Assembly (NCBI GenBank): GCA_965153455.1
Contig: OZ234496.1
Location: forward strand, 16,794,304 to 16,858,303
Length of the DNA stretch: 64,000 nucleotides
Reading direction: 5' to 3'
DNA from: Sphagnum compactum
Taxonomy: Eukaryota; Bryophyta; Sphagnopsida; Sphagnales
The notes beneath the pieces are model-generated. The model worked only from the letters and a program-made list of their open reading frames with translations. It did not search any database and had not been told where the DNA came from. Positions 36,239 through 47,745 of the stretch are shown piece by piece; position 1 is the stretch's first letter; the number at the start of each line of letters is the position of its first letter. Position numbers and translations under genes: made by a program.

Positions 36239-37941
36239 TCCTGTAGGCTAGCTTTATAGAAGCTGGAGGTTTGCAGCCGCTCAGAAGGTGACAAGCTACT
36301 CAATGGGCGTGCTGCATTGAACGCATCCTATGCAACAAGCTTCCTCCAAATGGACCTGTCAAGCCACTTCTTGTTATGATGCCTATTGTCAGACCTGGAA
36401 CACTAATAAACCCAATTAAATGACAGAGAATCATCATACATGAGATCGTTTACTCTGAAGGATTCACTTTGTTGTTGAGGCTTGGCATGCAGTGCTGACT
36501 GTCCTGACTTTTGACAACCCTCATAGTTCAGTATGTTTTTATTGGCGAGTGAGCAAGCTTTCTAATGCTAATTAATGCATGTTGCCTTACAACAATCATC
36601 GGTACCGATATTACATGTGAACAGTAATACCTGTTCAACAAGGCTATTACATGTTTGCCCATTACTGGGGCTACGACTTCAACATACTTTCAAGCGTAGC
36701 TTTTTGACTGTGTTGCACACATCCTTGACATGTTGTACCCAGGGTTTCTTTTAAGGAATTTGTGATGTAGCCAAAGTGGCCATCATTCACAAAACGATTT
36801 AGCCAAATTTGGCTCCATACTAGATATGAAAGTAGGAAAAAGAAATTTGTTCTATATTACTGTCTACCTACTGGAACTCATCATAAAAATCTGGTTCTTT
36901 GAAATCCTTCAAAATCTGGCAAGTTTAGGTCAATTTTTTCTATGAGAAATCCTTCGTAGAGGTTGAAACCATATTTTGAAAGAAACACTGCTTATACTCG
37001 TTCTCCAGACTTTCCATAAACCAGGACCCATGTCCCTGATCCAATATGTTTTTATTGGCAAGTAGAAAGTTTTTTAATGCGAATTAATGCATGGTGAATA
37101 CAAGAATCATCGTGCCCATATTACATGTGCATGAAGGTCTTTTGCCCAAAACCAGAACCTACAAGTTGAAATTACCCATATGAAGAATTGTTCTTTCATA
37201 CAGTGCACAGCTTGTGTTGATTGTTTTGATAGCCCTTATATTATTTAACAAAACAATAAAATTTCAACTAAACCAGAACTTGCACTGAAACTAAATAAAA
37301 TGAGACAAACAAAGACCCTTAAAAATAAATGAAGTAAGGAGAATGCATTGAATTAACGAAGCTCATCAAATTATCAGTGTTTTCATTGCCAATTTTGTGA
37401 TATAGCCAAAGTCGAGACCAGCCACATGTGGCCATATACCAGATATGAAAGTTACCGACGAAAAACTCTATATGCTTGGTTACCCACGGGAATTTATTTA
37501 TCATTAAAAAATGGCAATTTGGAAAGTTTCTCATTTTCGGAATTTGATGAATTTGGCTGAAATTTTCCTTGATTATCCTTCATATCAGGGTTTTTTCCCC
37601 AATTTTTTTCATATAGGAATTAGCAAACGTTTCCCCCAAAATGGGTAAAATAGTTGAATGTACACTAGAAAAGCACATTTTCCCAAAATTTTCTAAATAT
37701 TTTGATCAAAAATGGCCAAAGAATGAAAGAAACCACTACTTTGTAAGGTAAGAAACCATACTTTTGAGGCGGAACTTTGCTGAAAATTTGCCAATAAAAA
37801 AAATCACTGCAACTGAACTGATTTGCATTTTCACGAACAATTTTTCCTTTTCTTGCAAATCCCAGTGCCCACATATTTTAGATCAAATAGTGGACCCATC
37901 GTGTTGCCCAATTTCATATCATATTTTGGTTTCTAGTCTAA

Positions 37942-38259
37942 GGGCGACTTTAGACGAGTGTCCAAGGTCCAGGGACCAATGAATTCAAGCAACCTTATTG
38001 GTCGAAAGCTTCAAATTGGTTCCAAGGCCTTTAGACGACGGTCCAAGACCGAAAAGTGGCAAACTGAGGCTGAACCTACATGGCACCTGTTTTGGACGGA
38101 AAATTAAAAAACACTGCTAAAAGGAGAGCTCCTGTTTTGGAAAAGCAAAAATCAGGCTAGGGACCAAGGTACAGTCCGACTCAAGGATTCAATTTGCTTC
38201 AAATCAGTACAAATTGGTTCTTAGGAAATTGGACCCGGTACCCTCGTCTAAAGTGAGCC
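37942..38259 (+). mobile_element. Tourist-like MITE in right arm (318 bp)
   Basis: TAA at 37939-37941 and again at 38260-38262. The termini are GGGCGACTTTAGACGAG and, reversed, GGCTCACTTTAGACGAG. Mirror of 4312-4629 and the clearest family member in the window. Confidence 0.75.
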
Positions 38260-39741
38260 TAATTATGTGGCCCATTTTTCATTGGCAGAATTAAAATTAG
38301 ACCTCAAACCAACATCCTTCTAGAACCAAATGAGATGCTCCTTTTGCTTGTTCCTCCTGCTCTCGTGGCCCAAGCTCTGCACAGCTTCCAACACCTAACT
38401 TATAGCAACCTTTCCATACCACAACACACTAGGTTGGCCAAAAGTCTTCCGGCTTCTTCCGGACTTAAATCATACCTAAGATAGATGAGTTTAAACAAGC
38501 TAAGCCTTAAAATAATGTAGACCATTTCACAAGAGCCAATTCTCAGGACAACTCCAAGTTAGCCCAAGGCATCCCAAGAGACAACACTTGATGGATGTCT
38601 CAAGACACAAAGCCTTCTCTGAGACGACACCAAGTTGTCTCAAAGGGAAATATGAGACATCACCAAATGTTGCCCCAGGACAACCCCATGGTTGGCCCCA
38701 AAAACGTTTTGCAGGGCCGCATGAAGTGTCACCTTGGGACAAATTGACATCCCCCGGCCTCCCCCCCCCCCCCCCCCCAAGAACCTATTTTTAGTTCATC
38801 ATTAGCGCTACTTGCTTTCAACCACGTTCCCTCAACCACAAGGGCCAGTCCCATCAGACGAGTTGGGGAGTCAAACCCAAACTTGCCACTGTTTAGCTTC
38901 CCATGCCACCATGGTGGTCCGGGCACAAGGCCCGCCTTGAACGAGATGAACTCACCCAAAGTGGCATGTTACGAGACATTAGCTGCAAACCTTTGGTTAG
39001 CTTTGGCCTTCAAGGTAGAAATGCTATGAGGGACCCAAAAAGGGGCCAATGTTTTGTATCCCTACATTGTCGGGTGATGTGAGGTCCATTATATTCGAAA
39101 CCAATTAAACTGCTCGTGAGTTAAAAAAAGTTGAGGACGAAGTTTGATTTTACTACTCTGTGATATCAAAAATTTGGCAACTTTTTTTAAAAATAAAACT
39201 ACATCAGGTATGTAGCATAACAGGATTTTTATTTTATGGGACAAAATTGAGGTGCTATTGGGAACATGTTGGGGAATGTATTTGAGAATGCATCGCTCAA
39301 GCCACTTCTTTCTTGCATTCATGACAAATGTCAGGTCTAGTACACCCACCCGCCCAAATGACACACATGGGTCATCACACATTGACAGCCCCATCAGGTC
39401 TGTTGTACCTGCGAGCCCAGCTCATTCACTTTGTTGCAAATGTTTCCCTTGGCATGTTGCATCGACTCGCCTGAGCTTTCTTCACCCTCATTCAGTATGC
39501 TTCTCGTGGCATAATACAGGCAGTTCATTCGAGATGTGAGTAGCCAGAATAAATTTTTGGCAACCCGTGAACCTGCCCATCGAGCTTATAGCCCATTACA
39601 CTTAGTCTACACTGATGATATCAGCTGTAATCTGACTCTTTTGAGTCTGCTCACAAAATAGTATTACTGGATCCTTGTATAAAACCTTCGTGATTTGAAA
39701 TTTCTTTTCCTTGCAATTTGGTGAATTTAGGCGTTTGTCTT

Positions 39742-42700
39742 TTATAAACAAACGCATTGCACAGCCAATTTACTTGTTAGAAAAAAGACAAAAAATGAAC
39801 CCAACATGAACCCAAAGGAGAAAATACTAATATCCTTCATAATATTGGGCGCTAGGCCTACCTCCACTCTAGGTCCCAAAAGGGACCAACTAGTTTGGTG
39901 TGGAATCTCGCTAGCACCACGGAATTTGCCCCCAGCCTCTGGATAGACTTTCACTGTGTATGTACGAGGAACCATTTCTGGTTCACTTGAAGGTCCAGAA
40001 TTAGGGGGTGGATCCCCACCAGGTGGTTTGCCTTCATCATCCTTTTCATCACCCTTCCCATATTCCCACCAAGTTGATGGCTTCCATAGTGACCAACTTC
40101 GTACACTTTTACCTTCCTCCTTCCCCTGTTGACTGCTTCCACTTGATGAAGCTCCTGAAGCACTTGAAGCACCTGTAGATGATCCAACTCCTGAAGGTCG
40201 TTTGGTCACATGAGGATCACCCTGTTTGAATGCCTTGTATTCTTTGGCCACCTCCCATATTACAGGAAAAAACATGTTGTCTTGTTCCCTTTTATTCATG
40301 GTAATGAAGTGGTTTTCTTGGAAGTCTTTCAAACCCACTCCAAATTGTTTTGCAACATCCTTTGATGGTAATGGCGAACACATGGTTTTGATATTGTCCT
40401 CTTCCATCTTTGGCATCTTGAAACCAATAAGTTCAAAAGCTCCCGAATCTTGGACTTCCGACAACATAGAGTCCAACAAACTTTTCCAAACACTTTCACT
40501 TAGGGCCTCCACTTTCACATCATTATCATTTGTGACTGTAACTAAGGCCTGGTGCAGTCCCACTCCCACCACCTTGCTCATACATTGTGCATCCAAGAAG
40601 AGGAACTCAATGGAATCCTTTTCATCATTTTTTCTCGCACCTGTGAAAACTGATGTTGTGTCCTTCAAAAACTCTGAATGAAGTTCATGGAGATTTGGAA
40701 AAGTTGTTGAACCTCCATCCTCTTGGCGTAAAAATCTTCGCAAAAATCTTCGTAAAAATCTTTGCAAATTGTGGGCCTCTTCAATATGCATATCACGGTC
40801 ATAATCAACATTGCCAACAACATGTTGGACAACACCTTGTCTTTCATCCATTTCCTTGTCCCTATTTCACCCAACATGATGTATATAGAAGATTAGTTAC
40901 AGAATAAAAAAAATAGAATGAAACCCAATACAAGCACAAATTTCATTTGTTATATTCAAATATGGAATGTGTCTACATAACACTAAAAAAGTGAACTTAA
41001 TTAAATGTTTAAATAAAGTTGGGAGCTATGCAAAATATGACACACATGTTGACTTGATGAAATAAATGTGCAATGACTTGGATGTTTCTTTCATCATGTA
41101 ACAACTTGACATTGTGTAACAAAATCAAGTCATGAACTTTTAATACCTGCATTCTCTTGTTGACGTGCTAGCAATTTCCATGTCTCCCCATGCCTCCTTA
41201 TCTTTTGTTTCACTCAATCTGAGTTGAACTTGCTTACCCTGCGCACATAGTTATGTCAAAGCTAGAACACATCCATTTGGTTGGCTAACATGGCATATAA
41301 TTCAAGTCCTAAATTTATGTCATAAATATATAAAGGATGTTAATAAGCATGTGTAAAACAGCATGAAGTTGGATTATAAGTTCAAAGTTTGGTGTGGAAA
41401 GATCATCACCTTCTTATCATCAATAGTTTGATATAGACCTTTTGGTAAAAATTGTTGTAGGAACTCCAGTAGTGTCAAATAACTTGGGTCATCCTTGGAA
41501 GTAGGTGTGCAAATGTCATTACTCTCCATGACATCAGTCAACTGGCGTTCCAAATCAGAATAATCCTTGATTTCCTGAACCAAACCACATTCACCTATTA
41601 AAAAATAGGCTAACTCACCAATTACTCCTTGCATTGGACATTGTTGGAGATGCTACACATCATTCCGTCAATACAACTTAAGCACACTGTTTGCCAATAT
41701 AATATCCTCCCAGCTAACTAACTATTTGACTAAAATATAAATTAATTGCAAATACATGTAAGGTTTCCAAAATAGCCTAAGGAAATGGGGATGAATTGGT
41801 AACTAAAACCACAAGCCCAACCTATTAGTCGACAACTATAACCTCCAACAAGGATATTTGTTACACATGGCATTTTTGACCATCATAGTGAGATATAGAT
41901 AGCAAAATGCACAATCCTTACTTAGTCTCCAAATAAATACACACCATTCATGAAAAAAATAAATTTAGAGATCAAAATTTGATATGGAACCAGCAATTGG
42001 GTCCTAAAATGATTATGCTTAGGATATTTCTGAATGGTTTTTCCTAAAGACAAAAGAAAACTTATATCAAGTAAGGGCTAACACCTTCCAAAAGTGGCAA
42101 ATTTGAATTGGAGAGGGCCTCCTAATCAGTTGGTGTGGCCACCAAGTTTATGAGGAAAGGCCTAGTGATAGATTATTTGAAACGTGGCCCACTCTCCAAC
42201 CTCAAGGTTCCTTTGCAATAACATGTATTGATCTTACAAAGTACACATCATATCATAAGCAACTAATTGGAGTATGGATAAAAAAAACAAACCTGCAAAA
42301 ATGACTTGTTCTTGTTAACAACACACACTTTGACCTTCTTCAAATGCAAGGCAGCTTCAAAACATTTAGACAACTCCAACAAGCGATGCTCAAACCAATC
42401 TTTGAGCCATGTGAGCTTTGTGTTAATTCCACCATAAAACTTTGCAAACTATCTTGCATGACAGAATGGGGGCTAGTTCAGTATGCAGTTGGAGAGTGAA
42501 CAGTTCCATGCAAAATGAATGGACTCACTGGGTATAGACTTTGCAAATGCCTTTTCTCCAAGAAGGCGTCCAGCTTGCCTCCTTTGCTTTTGTCCGCAGG
42601 CAAGAGGAAATCCTCGACTTGAAGCCCAGAGTTTCTGTATGTGTCGACCATGTAGTCCTCCCCTCTCTCTTTTCTCAGAGTACTCAATATAGCACCAAAA

Positions 42701-45700
42701 ATATTGAGGGCAACAGCCTGTTCTAACAGGCTTCCAGGCTCAGGACCACCCTCTTCTAAAAGCTTTCCCACTTGACTGAGAGACAACACTCCTGCAGAAA
42801 TTAGTTTTGCCAACATTTCTGCCAAATATTCTGGTGCTCTTGGCACGTCAACTGTTGTGTCCTCCAAGAGAGAAAGTACACCCTCAAGCCTGCAACCAAC
42901 CCCATCCACATCTCCCAATGCATCAGGGCATGCAAAGGTTATAGGAGATCATCAAACAATCTGGAGTCCCAACAACCAAAAGATCCAGATTGAAAAAACA
43001 ACGTCCACTTGCCAATCAATCCTGCACCCTGGTCACACTGGTCAAACAGACTGAAAAAAGGCATGAGATCAGGCTCATATGAGATGCAACAAAAGATGAG
43101 AGACAAAAGGTTTTTGAAAGATGATCCAGTTGGTCAAAAATACCCTCTTGCTATTTCTTCTTGAGTCAGCAATGGAGTCTCAAAGTCATAGAGATGACGC
43201 AGCAGGCTGACCAAGAGAGATCTCTCAGTTTCCTTCTTGTCTAATGAGTCTGACACCCAAATCGAAACAAGAGTTGGATGGAAGTCAGGCGCTTCCAGTT
43301 CCTTCACATATAGGGCAGCTTCTTTAACATCCCTCACACTGCACAGCAACAAGGTAAACTGATCCATCAATTCAACTATTTATTAGGACAAAAAAATGAA
43401 AAGAGGACAAGAAAGCCGCCAGTGATGAGAAGGCTTAACATGGCCTTACTTATAGTACTCAGTGATTGCTGAGAGACTTTTCTTCCTGAGTTCATCTTCA
43501 CTCAGCTGCAGTGATGTTGAAGGACTGGCAGCAACAGGAGTCAGAATTGTTTCGGGTTGTTGCAGCTGCAAGGTACTTGAAGATACTGCCACTGATGGTC
43601 TATCAATTATCAAACGATCAGCCACATTCTGCAAATCTCTACCTAAGCCTGGCCTGTCAGGTACAAATGGTCTGTCCAGAAGAGGCCTTTCTGCAGGTCC
43701 TGGTCGCCCTCTAGAAGGCCCTCCACCCATGCTAAGGCCTCGACTAAAGCGATCCCGCCCAGCATTAGCTGATGCCTGCTGCCGCTCCTGCACTGCATCA
43801 CGATTAACATCTTCTATCTTCTTTGGGCCCTCCACTTTACATCTCTCTTGCCATCCATTTCTTCGCAGGTCAATCACATCCTTCAGCATAAACCTTAGTC
43901 TGGATGAGAGTTTCTCGTTATTGGAAAGTGATTTAATTCTTCTGAAGTAAGCATCAATGTGCTCCTTTGCTTTTGGATGGTCAATGATTCGGCCAATAGT
44001 GCTCATCAATATGCACAAAGCTTCCACATCTTCCTCATCAGGGTTCTGACGAGGAGGACGACCTAGAAGCTTCTTTATACACTCATGCATAATGCGCTCT
44101 GTCAACATGCCCATCTTATAAAGTTCTCCAATGAAACGAATATTTCCCAACATACGCCTGCGAGCCTTTAACCTCTTTTCCTCTCTTTCCTGGGGGGTAA
44201 GCTTCACTTCCCCTTCCTCCTCAACCTTCTCGGCCTCTTCTCGTTCCCTTTCCCCACGTTCAAACTCTTCTTGGCACTTATTCAGCAGCACCCGTTTAAA
44301 GGTGATCTTCTCATCATTCTCCGTGAACTCTGGCAAATTGGTAGCAAGCTGGGCACAGAACTTGGCATACATCTCACAGAAGGTTGGTTCTGTCAGTGCT
44401 TTATCAAAAATCTGAGAGATCACACCTGTCAGAGTGACTGCAGAGTCAATGTTGACCTCATTAACCTTGAGAAAGAGACGGTCAAAATTTTGAGGAATCA
44501 GCTTATTGAGAATGCTTTTGATCTGTCTCTGTTTTCCCTGTTCCTCATCAGAGACCACACCAACTTCATATCTTTTATCAGCCTTATGCATAGCAGGCAA
44601 TGATGTGCGAGGAGAAGGAATCAGCCCTGGCCCTTTTCCAGCTGCAATTGGTGCCCGCTGCCACCGATCAGCATCAACACCATTCGTTCTTGTTGGACCT
44701 GGTGACATGCCCATCATGTTGTGTGGGGATATCATTCCTGCACGCCCTCCTGGGATTGGACCCATCATACCTGGCAGCTGCATAGGCACACCACCCACAG
44801 GCCAAACCCCTTGTGGGATCCGTGAAATCAACCCTGGTAGGACACTTTGACCTGGCCAAAATGGTCCCATAGCCATGGCCATATCCATTAAAATATAAAT
44901 TAATTGCAAATACATGTAAGCTTTCCAAAATAGCCTAAGGAAATGGGAATGAAATGGTAAATAAAACCACAAACTCAACCTATTAGTCAACTAACCATTT
45001 CACATTTTTGACCATCATAGTGAAATATAAATAGCAAAATGCACAATCCTTGGTCTCCAAATAAATACATCCCATTCATGAGAAAAAAAAGCTTTACAGA
45101 TCAAAATTTGATATGGAACGAGCAATTGGGTCCTAGAACAATTGTGCTTAGGATATTTTTGAATGGTTTTTCCAAAAGATAAAAGAAAACTTATATCAAG
45201 TAAGGGCCAACACCTTCCAAAAGTGGCAAATTTAAATTGGAGAGGGCCTCCTAATCAGTTGGTGCGGCCACCAAGTTTATGAGGAAAGGCCTAGTGATGG
45301 ACTATTTGAAACGTGGCCCACTCTCCAACCTCAAGGTTCCTTTGCAATAACATGTATTGATCTTACAAAGTACACATCATCTCATAAGCAACTAATTGGA
45401 GTATGGATAAAAACAACAAACCTGCAAAAATGACTTGTTCTTGTTAACAACACACACTTTGACCTTCTTCAAATCCAAGGCAGCTTCAAAACATTTAGAC
45501 AACTCCAACAAGCGATGCTCAAACCAAGCTTTGAGCCGTGTGAGCTTTGTGTTAGTTCCACCATAAAACACTATGCCACATAGATCGCTTCGTAAGTCTT
45601 CGTATGAACCCGATCGATTATGAAGCTCGACCAATGCTTGTTTGAGCATCAAGCCTCCATAGCCATGTCCCACAAACACCAATGGGCACCCTTGTCTATC

Positions 45701-46695
45701 TTTGTCTTTACGAATTTTCCATTTCAACCACTGAAGACTGAAAGCAGCGTGACACACCAAAAAAGATGTAAGCCAAAAAAAAAAATGTCACCTTTAATGC
45801 ATCGTTATCATCCATGACCCATTTGGAAGTGACAAGTTGTGTAGAAACAAAAGGCGTAATTCTTATCACATCATATCTTTCAGAAGCAAGGCATTGGAAA
45901 ATTTGGGAAGTCTTGAAACGCGAGTTTGGATGCACGACTAGTTACCCCTCCCCCCGGTATTTTGCCATCAGGGGTGGATTGCTTTGGGGTTTAGGCTACA
46001 AACTGGATGCACCCCTTTTGGAATAAGTCTAGCCCAATCTTCTATGCTACTCAAATTAACTTGCACCCAAATTCATTACATTTGCACAAACAACACACAG
46101 CTACTTACCTCCTTTCGGCAACATCGTCCAATTCTCGCAACGCTGCTTCTTCGGGGCTCTGGCCGCGAACCCCCGTTGACACGACAAAATCATAACAAGG
46201 TCGAATTTCAAAAATTCGCACACTGCTGCCGAGGTCTTCCGGTAGCCATTGTCGGGGCCAACACACCTCTGGATGCCCTTTCTGCACCCATGTCTCCCCG
46301 GGCTTCCTGCACGTTGGTGCAGTCCTTCCATCTTCGAGGTTGCTGAAGAACACGACGTCCATGTTTGTGACCCTGTCGTCGTCTTCTGGCGGCCATAGTT
46401 GGTTAACCCACGGGTAGATCTGCAACCAAAAACACAAAGCTTTGCCAAATGAGATCAGCAACTCAGCTCATCTTCCTAACACTACAATAGCTGTGCCAAA
46501 GCTCCAAAACTGTCGGAAACAACAAGAGCCCATCTTGGCCGTGTAGGAGAACTGAACTCATTAGTTTACGAGCTGTTGAAAATCTCCACACCGAAGATCG
46601 CATGGATGAATAAGAACTCCACGTGGACTTGTTCAACAATCCCAAAGTCACAAAAAAAAACTTTGCAAAATGGAGCCAGAACTCACGTCGGTCAT
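39742..46695 (-). CDS. SERAC1-like alpha/beta-hydrolase, copy B, with repeat-derived C-terminus
   Basis: Six exons on the minus strand: 46695-46687, 46419-46109, 45737-45422, 41574-41410, 41238-41147 and 40861-39742. Their lengths sum to 2013 bases, 670 codons plus stop, with phases consistent at every junction. Residues about 20-95 hold VVFFSNLEDG and WPRQWLPEDLGSSVR; residues 126-135 are LVFVGHGYGG. SERAC1/DUF676 enzymes need Ser at the position that is Gly132 here, so catalysis is doubtful. Downstream of the hydrolase part is a region I do not recognise, with a triple RFLR repeat from a 12-bp microsatellite and a Ser/Gly/Pro-rich linker. Residues 621-670 are encoded by the inverted-repeat arm and include a hydrophobic stretch (ISIFSFGFMLGSFFVFFL) that could be a membrane anchor. 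Intron 3 is 3.8 kb and contains a truncated eIF4G gene. Gene model confidence is good; function is inferred only from family. Confidence 0.7.
41731..42442. repeat. Direct repeat A: SERAC1-like intron plus partial exon 3
   Basis: It matches 44889-45568 in the same orientation with roughly one difference in twelve. On the minus strand it includes the last ~148 bases of exon 3 and the exon's GT donor at 42294, but not the acceptor, so it is probably a dead exon copy. Homology stops at CCACCATAAAAC on one side and TAAAATATAAATT on the other. Confidence 0.85.
42478..44888 (-). CDS. eIF4G-like: Truncated eIF4G (MIF4G and MA3 domains)
   Basis: Three exons: 44888-43450, 43338-43144 and 42889-42478 (TGA). 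They sum to 2046 bases and give an open frame of 681 codons. Introns are 111 and 254 bases with GT-AG ends, so this is a genomic rather than cDNA copy. Residues about 120-345 form MIF4G (QIKSILNKLIPQNFDRL, VISQIFDKALTEPTFCEMY, GNIRFIGELY, RLRFMLKDVIDLR), followed by VEGPKKIEDVNRDA, typical of plant eIF4G. Residues about 465-600 form MA3 (EYYNVRDVKEA, DVPRAPEYLAEML). The N-terminal half, including the eIF4E-binding region, is missing: the coding start coincides with the repeat junction at 44888/44889. Intact eIF4G bridges eIF4A, eIF3 and mRNA in cap-dependent initiation. This piece could bind eIF4A but not eIF4E. It sits in intron 3 of the SERAC1-like gene, same strand. The open frame argues against long neutral decay; expression is unknown. 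Confidence 0.8.
44889..45568. repeat. Direct repeat B flanking the eIF4G segment
   Basis: Partner of 41731-42442. Here the exon 3 portion continues into the complete exon (to 45737). The two copies bracket the eIF4G segment with no other sequence than about 35 bases between its stop codon and repeat A. Confidence 0.85.
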
Positions 46696-47048
46696 GATCG
46701 CGCAATCGGCTGGCACGCCTTCAGCTTAGAGCAGCTGATCCCCAACGCCCTGACGAAACTTAATCCAATCCCGCCTAGACTGAACCTGCAAGCAAGTACT
46801 GAGGATGAAAGTTTGTCAAGAGAGCAAATGCTTGACAGCCGATAAAATTAGTCTCGATCTCTCTCACACAAGGTGGGATGATGTGACAACATAAAGGCTT
46901 AGCAGAAGATGGGGGAGGAAGACGGTGGCTCCGACAGACCCAACGTCAACAATTCAGCGACCCGACCAAAAGTACATGCCGCTTGGACTCTAAAACAAGT
47001 GGAGGAACGGGATTTCCCCAGGAGGGCCCCTACTGCTTTGCAAGTGGG
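45576..47048. repeat. Segmental duplication, copy 2 (pairs with 1-1490)
   Basis: Covers exons 1-3 of SERAC1-like copy B and about 350 bases upstream. Differences from copy 1 include exon 1 (M-T-D against M-S-L-K), loss of the TATA-like upstream word and a shorter C tract in intron 2. Confidence 0.85.
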
Positions 47049-47179
47049 GTCTAAAAAGGGTGACTTTTTCTGCTGGCCTTCAAAAAATCAAATACCCTGC
47101 AGTGATATATACCACCTTTCTCATTCTTTGACAAAGTCGAATAATTGCCCACAAACCATCACTTCTTTTCCGGTTCTTT

Positions 47180-47395
47180 CACGAAACCCAGCAGTTCTTT
47201 GACGTTTTAGAAATAACCAAAACCAGTGGTTCTTTCATTCTGATGTATTTTCACATACCCAGAACTGTGGTTGTTTGGTTCTGATTTCTTCAAATCCCCA
47301 GAACCGGCTGCTTCCGTCTGAATTTCTCAACTACCTGGAATTGGTGTTTACTAAAAAAAATCAAATGCCCACCCAACACTGGATTTTAAACCACA
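47180..47395. repeat. Second field of 'CCAGAACC(GGTTCT)' modules
   Basis: AACCAGTGGTTCTTTC, CCCAGAACTGTGGTTG, CCCCAGAACCGGCTGC and CCTGGAATTGGTG follow at about 45-60 base spacing, separated by TTTTCACAT, TTCTTCAAAT and ATTTCTCAAC. This is the same style as 19550-20200, outside the inverted-repeat block. Confidence 0.5.
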
Positions 47396-47745
47396 TTTCA
47401 TTCGCACACCTATATGGAGAGTTCTGAATTCTCATATTGGAAGCCATTGCCATGCCTGGAAGAGTACCTACATTTTGGACTAAGCACCTGACTAATTGGA
47501 AGGATATGAATGGAAGACAAGCTTGATTAGATCCTGGTCGTGAAATGCACTAATGGGTGCTTCAGATCCTTGAGGATATTGGTGTGAGTAGCTCAGATAT
47601 GGAGCTCACAGCTGTAAGGCCTAACCTTAAAACCAACAGATGCACTTAATTCTCAGAGCAGAGCTTGTCAAAATTGTGCTCTGGCCAGCTGCTGTAGCAC
47701 AACTTGTGGCATGTTCCTCATTTGTTATGAAGGCCTGATGTGCTC

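Larger units (their letters stand above)
32942..39895 (-). repeat. Right arm of giant inverted repeat (about 6.95 kb)
   Basis: Reverse complement of 2676-9665. The inner end starts GGCTGAACCA, mirrored at 9665. The outer end is CCAACTAGTT at 39895. The outer ~5 kb shows no difference from the left arm in the stretches I compared, except for small changes within about 200 bases of the outer end (for example near 39750). The inner ~1.9 kb differs visibly. The outer end supplies the last coding part of the gene at 39742-46695. No gene is recognised within the arm. Confidence 0.95.

Noticed and set aside
41731-45568. LTR retrotransposon with captured eIF4G
   Set aside because: The direct repeats are host intron and exon sequence, lack TG...CA ends, and no primer site or pol is present.
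45708-45935. Open minus frame between exons 2 and 3 of the SERAC1-like gene as an extra exon
   Set aside because: Conserved in both copies, but no acceptor gives the needed phase 2, while skipping it joins exons 2 and 3 in frame.
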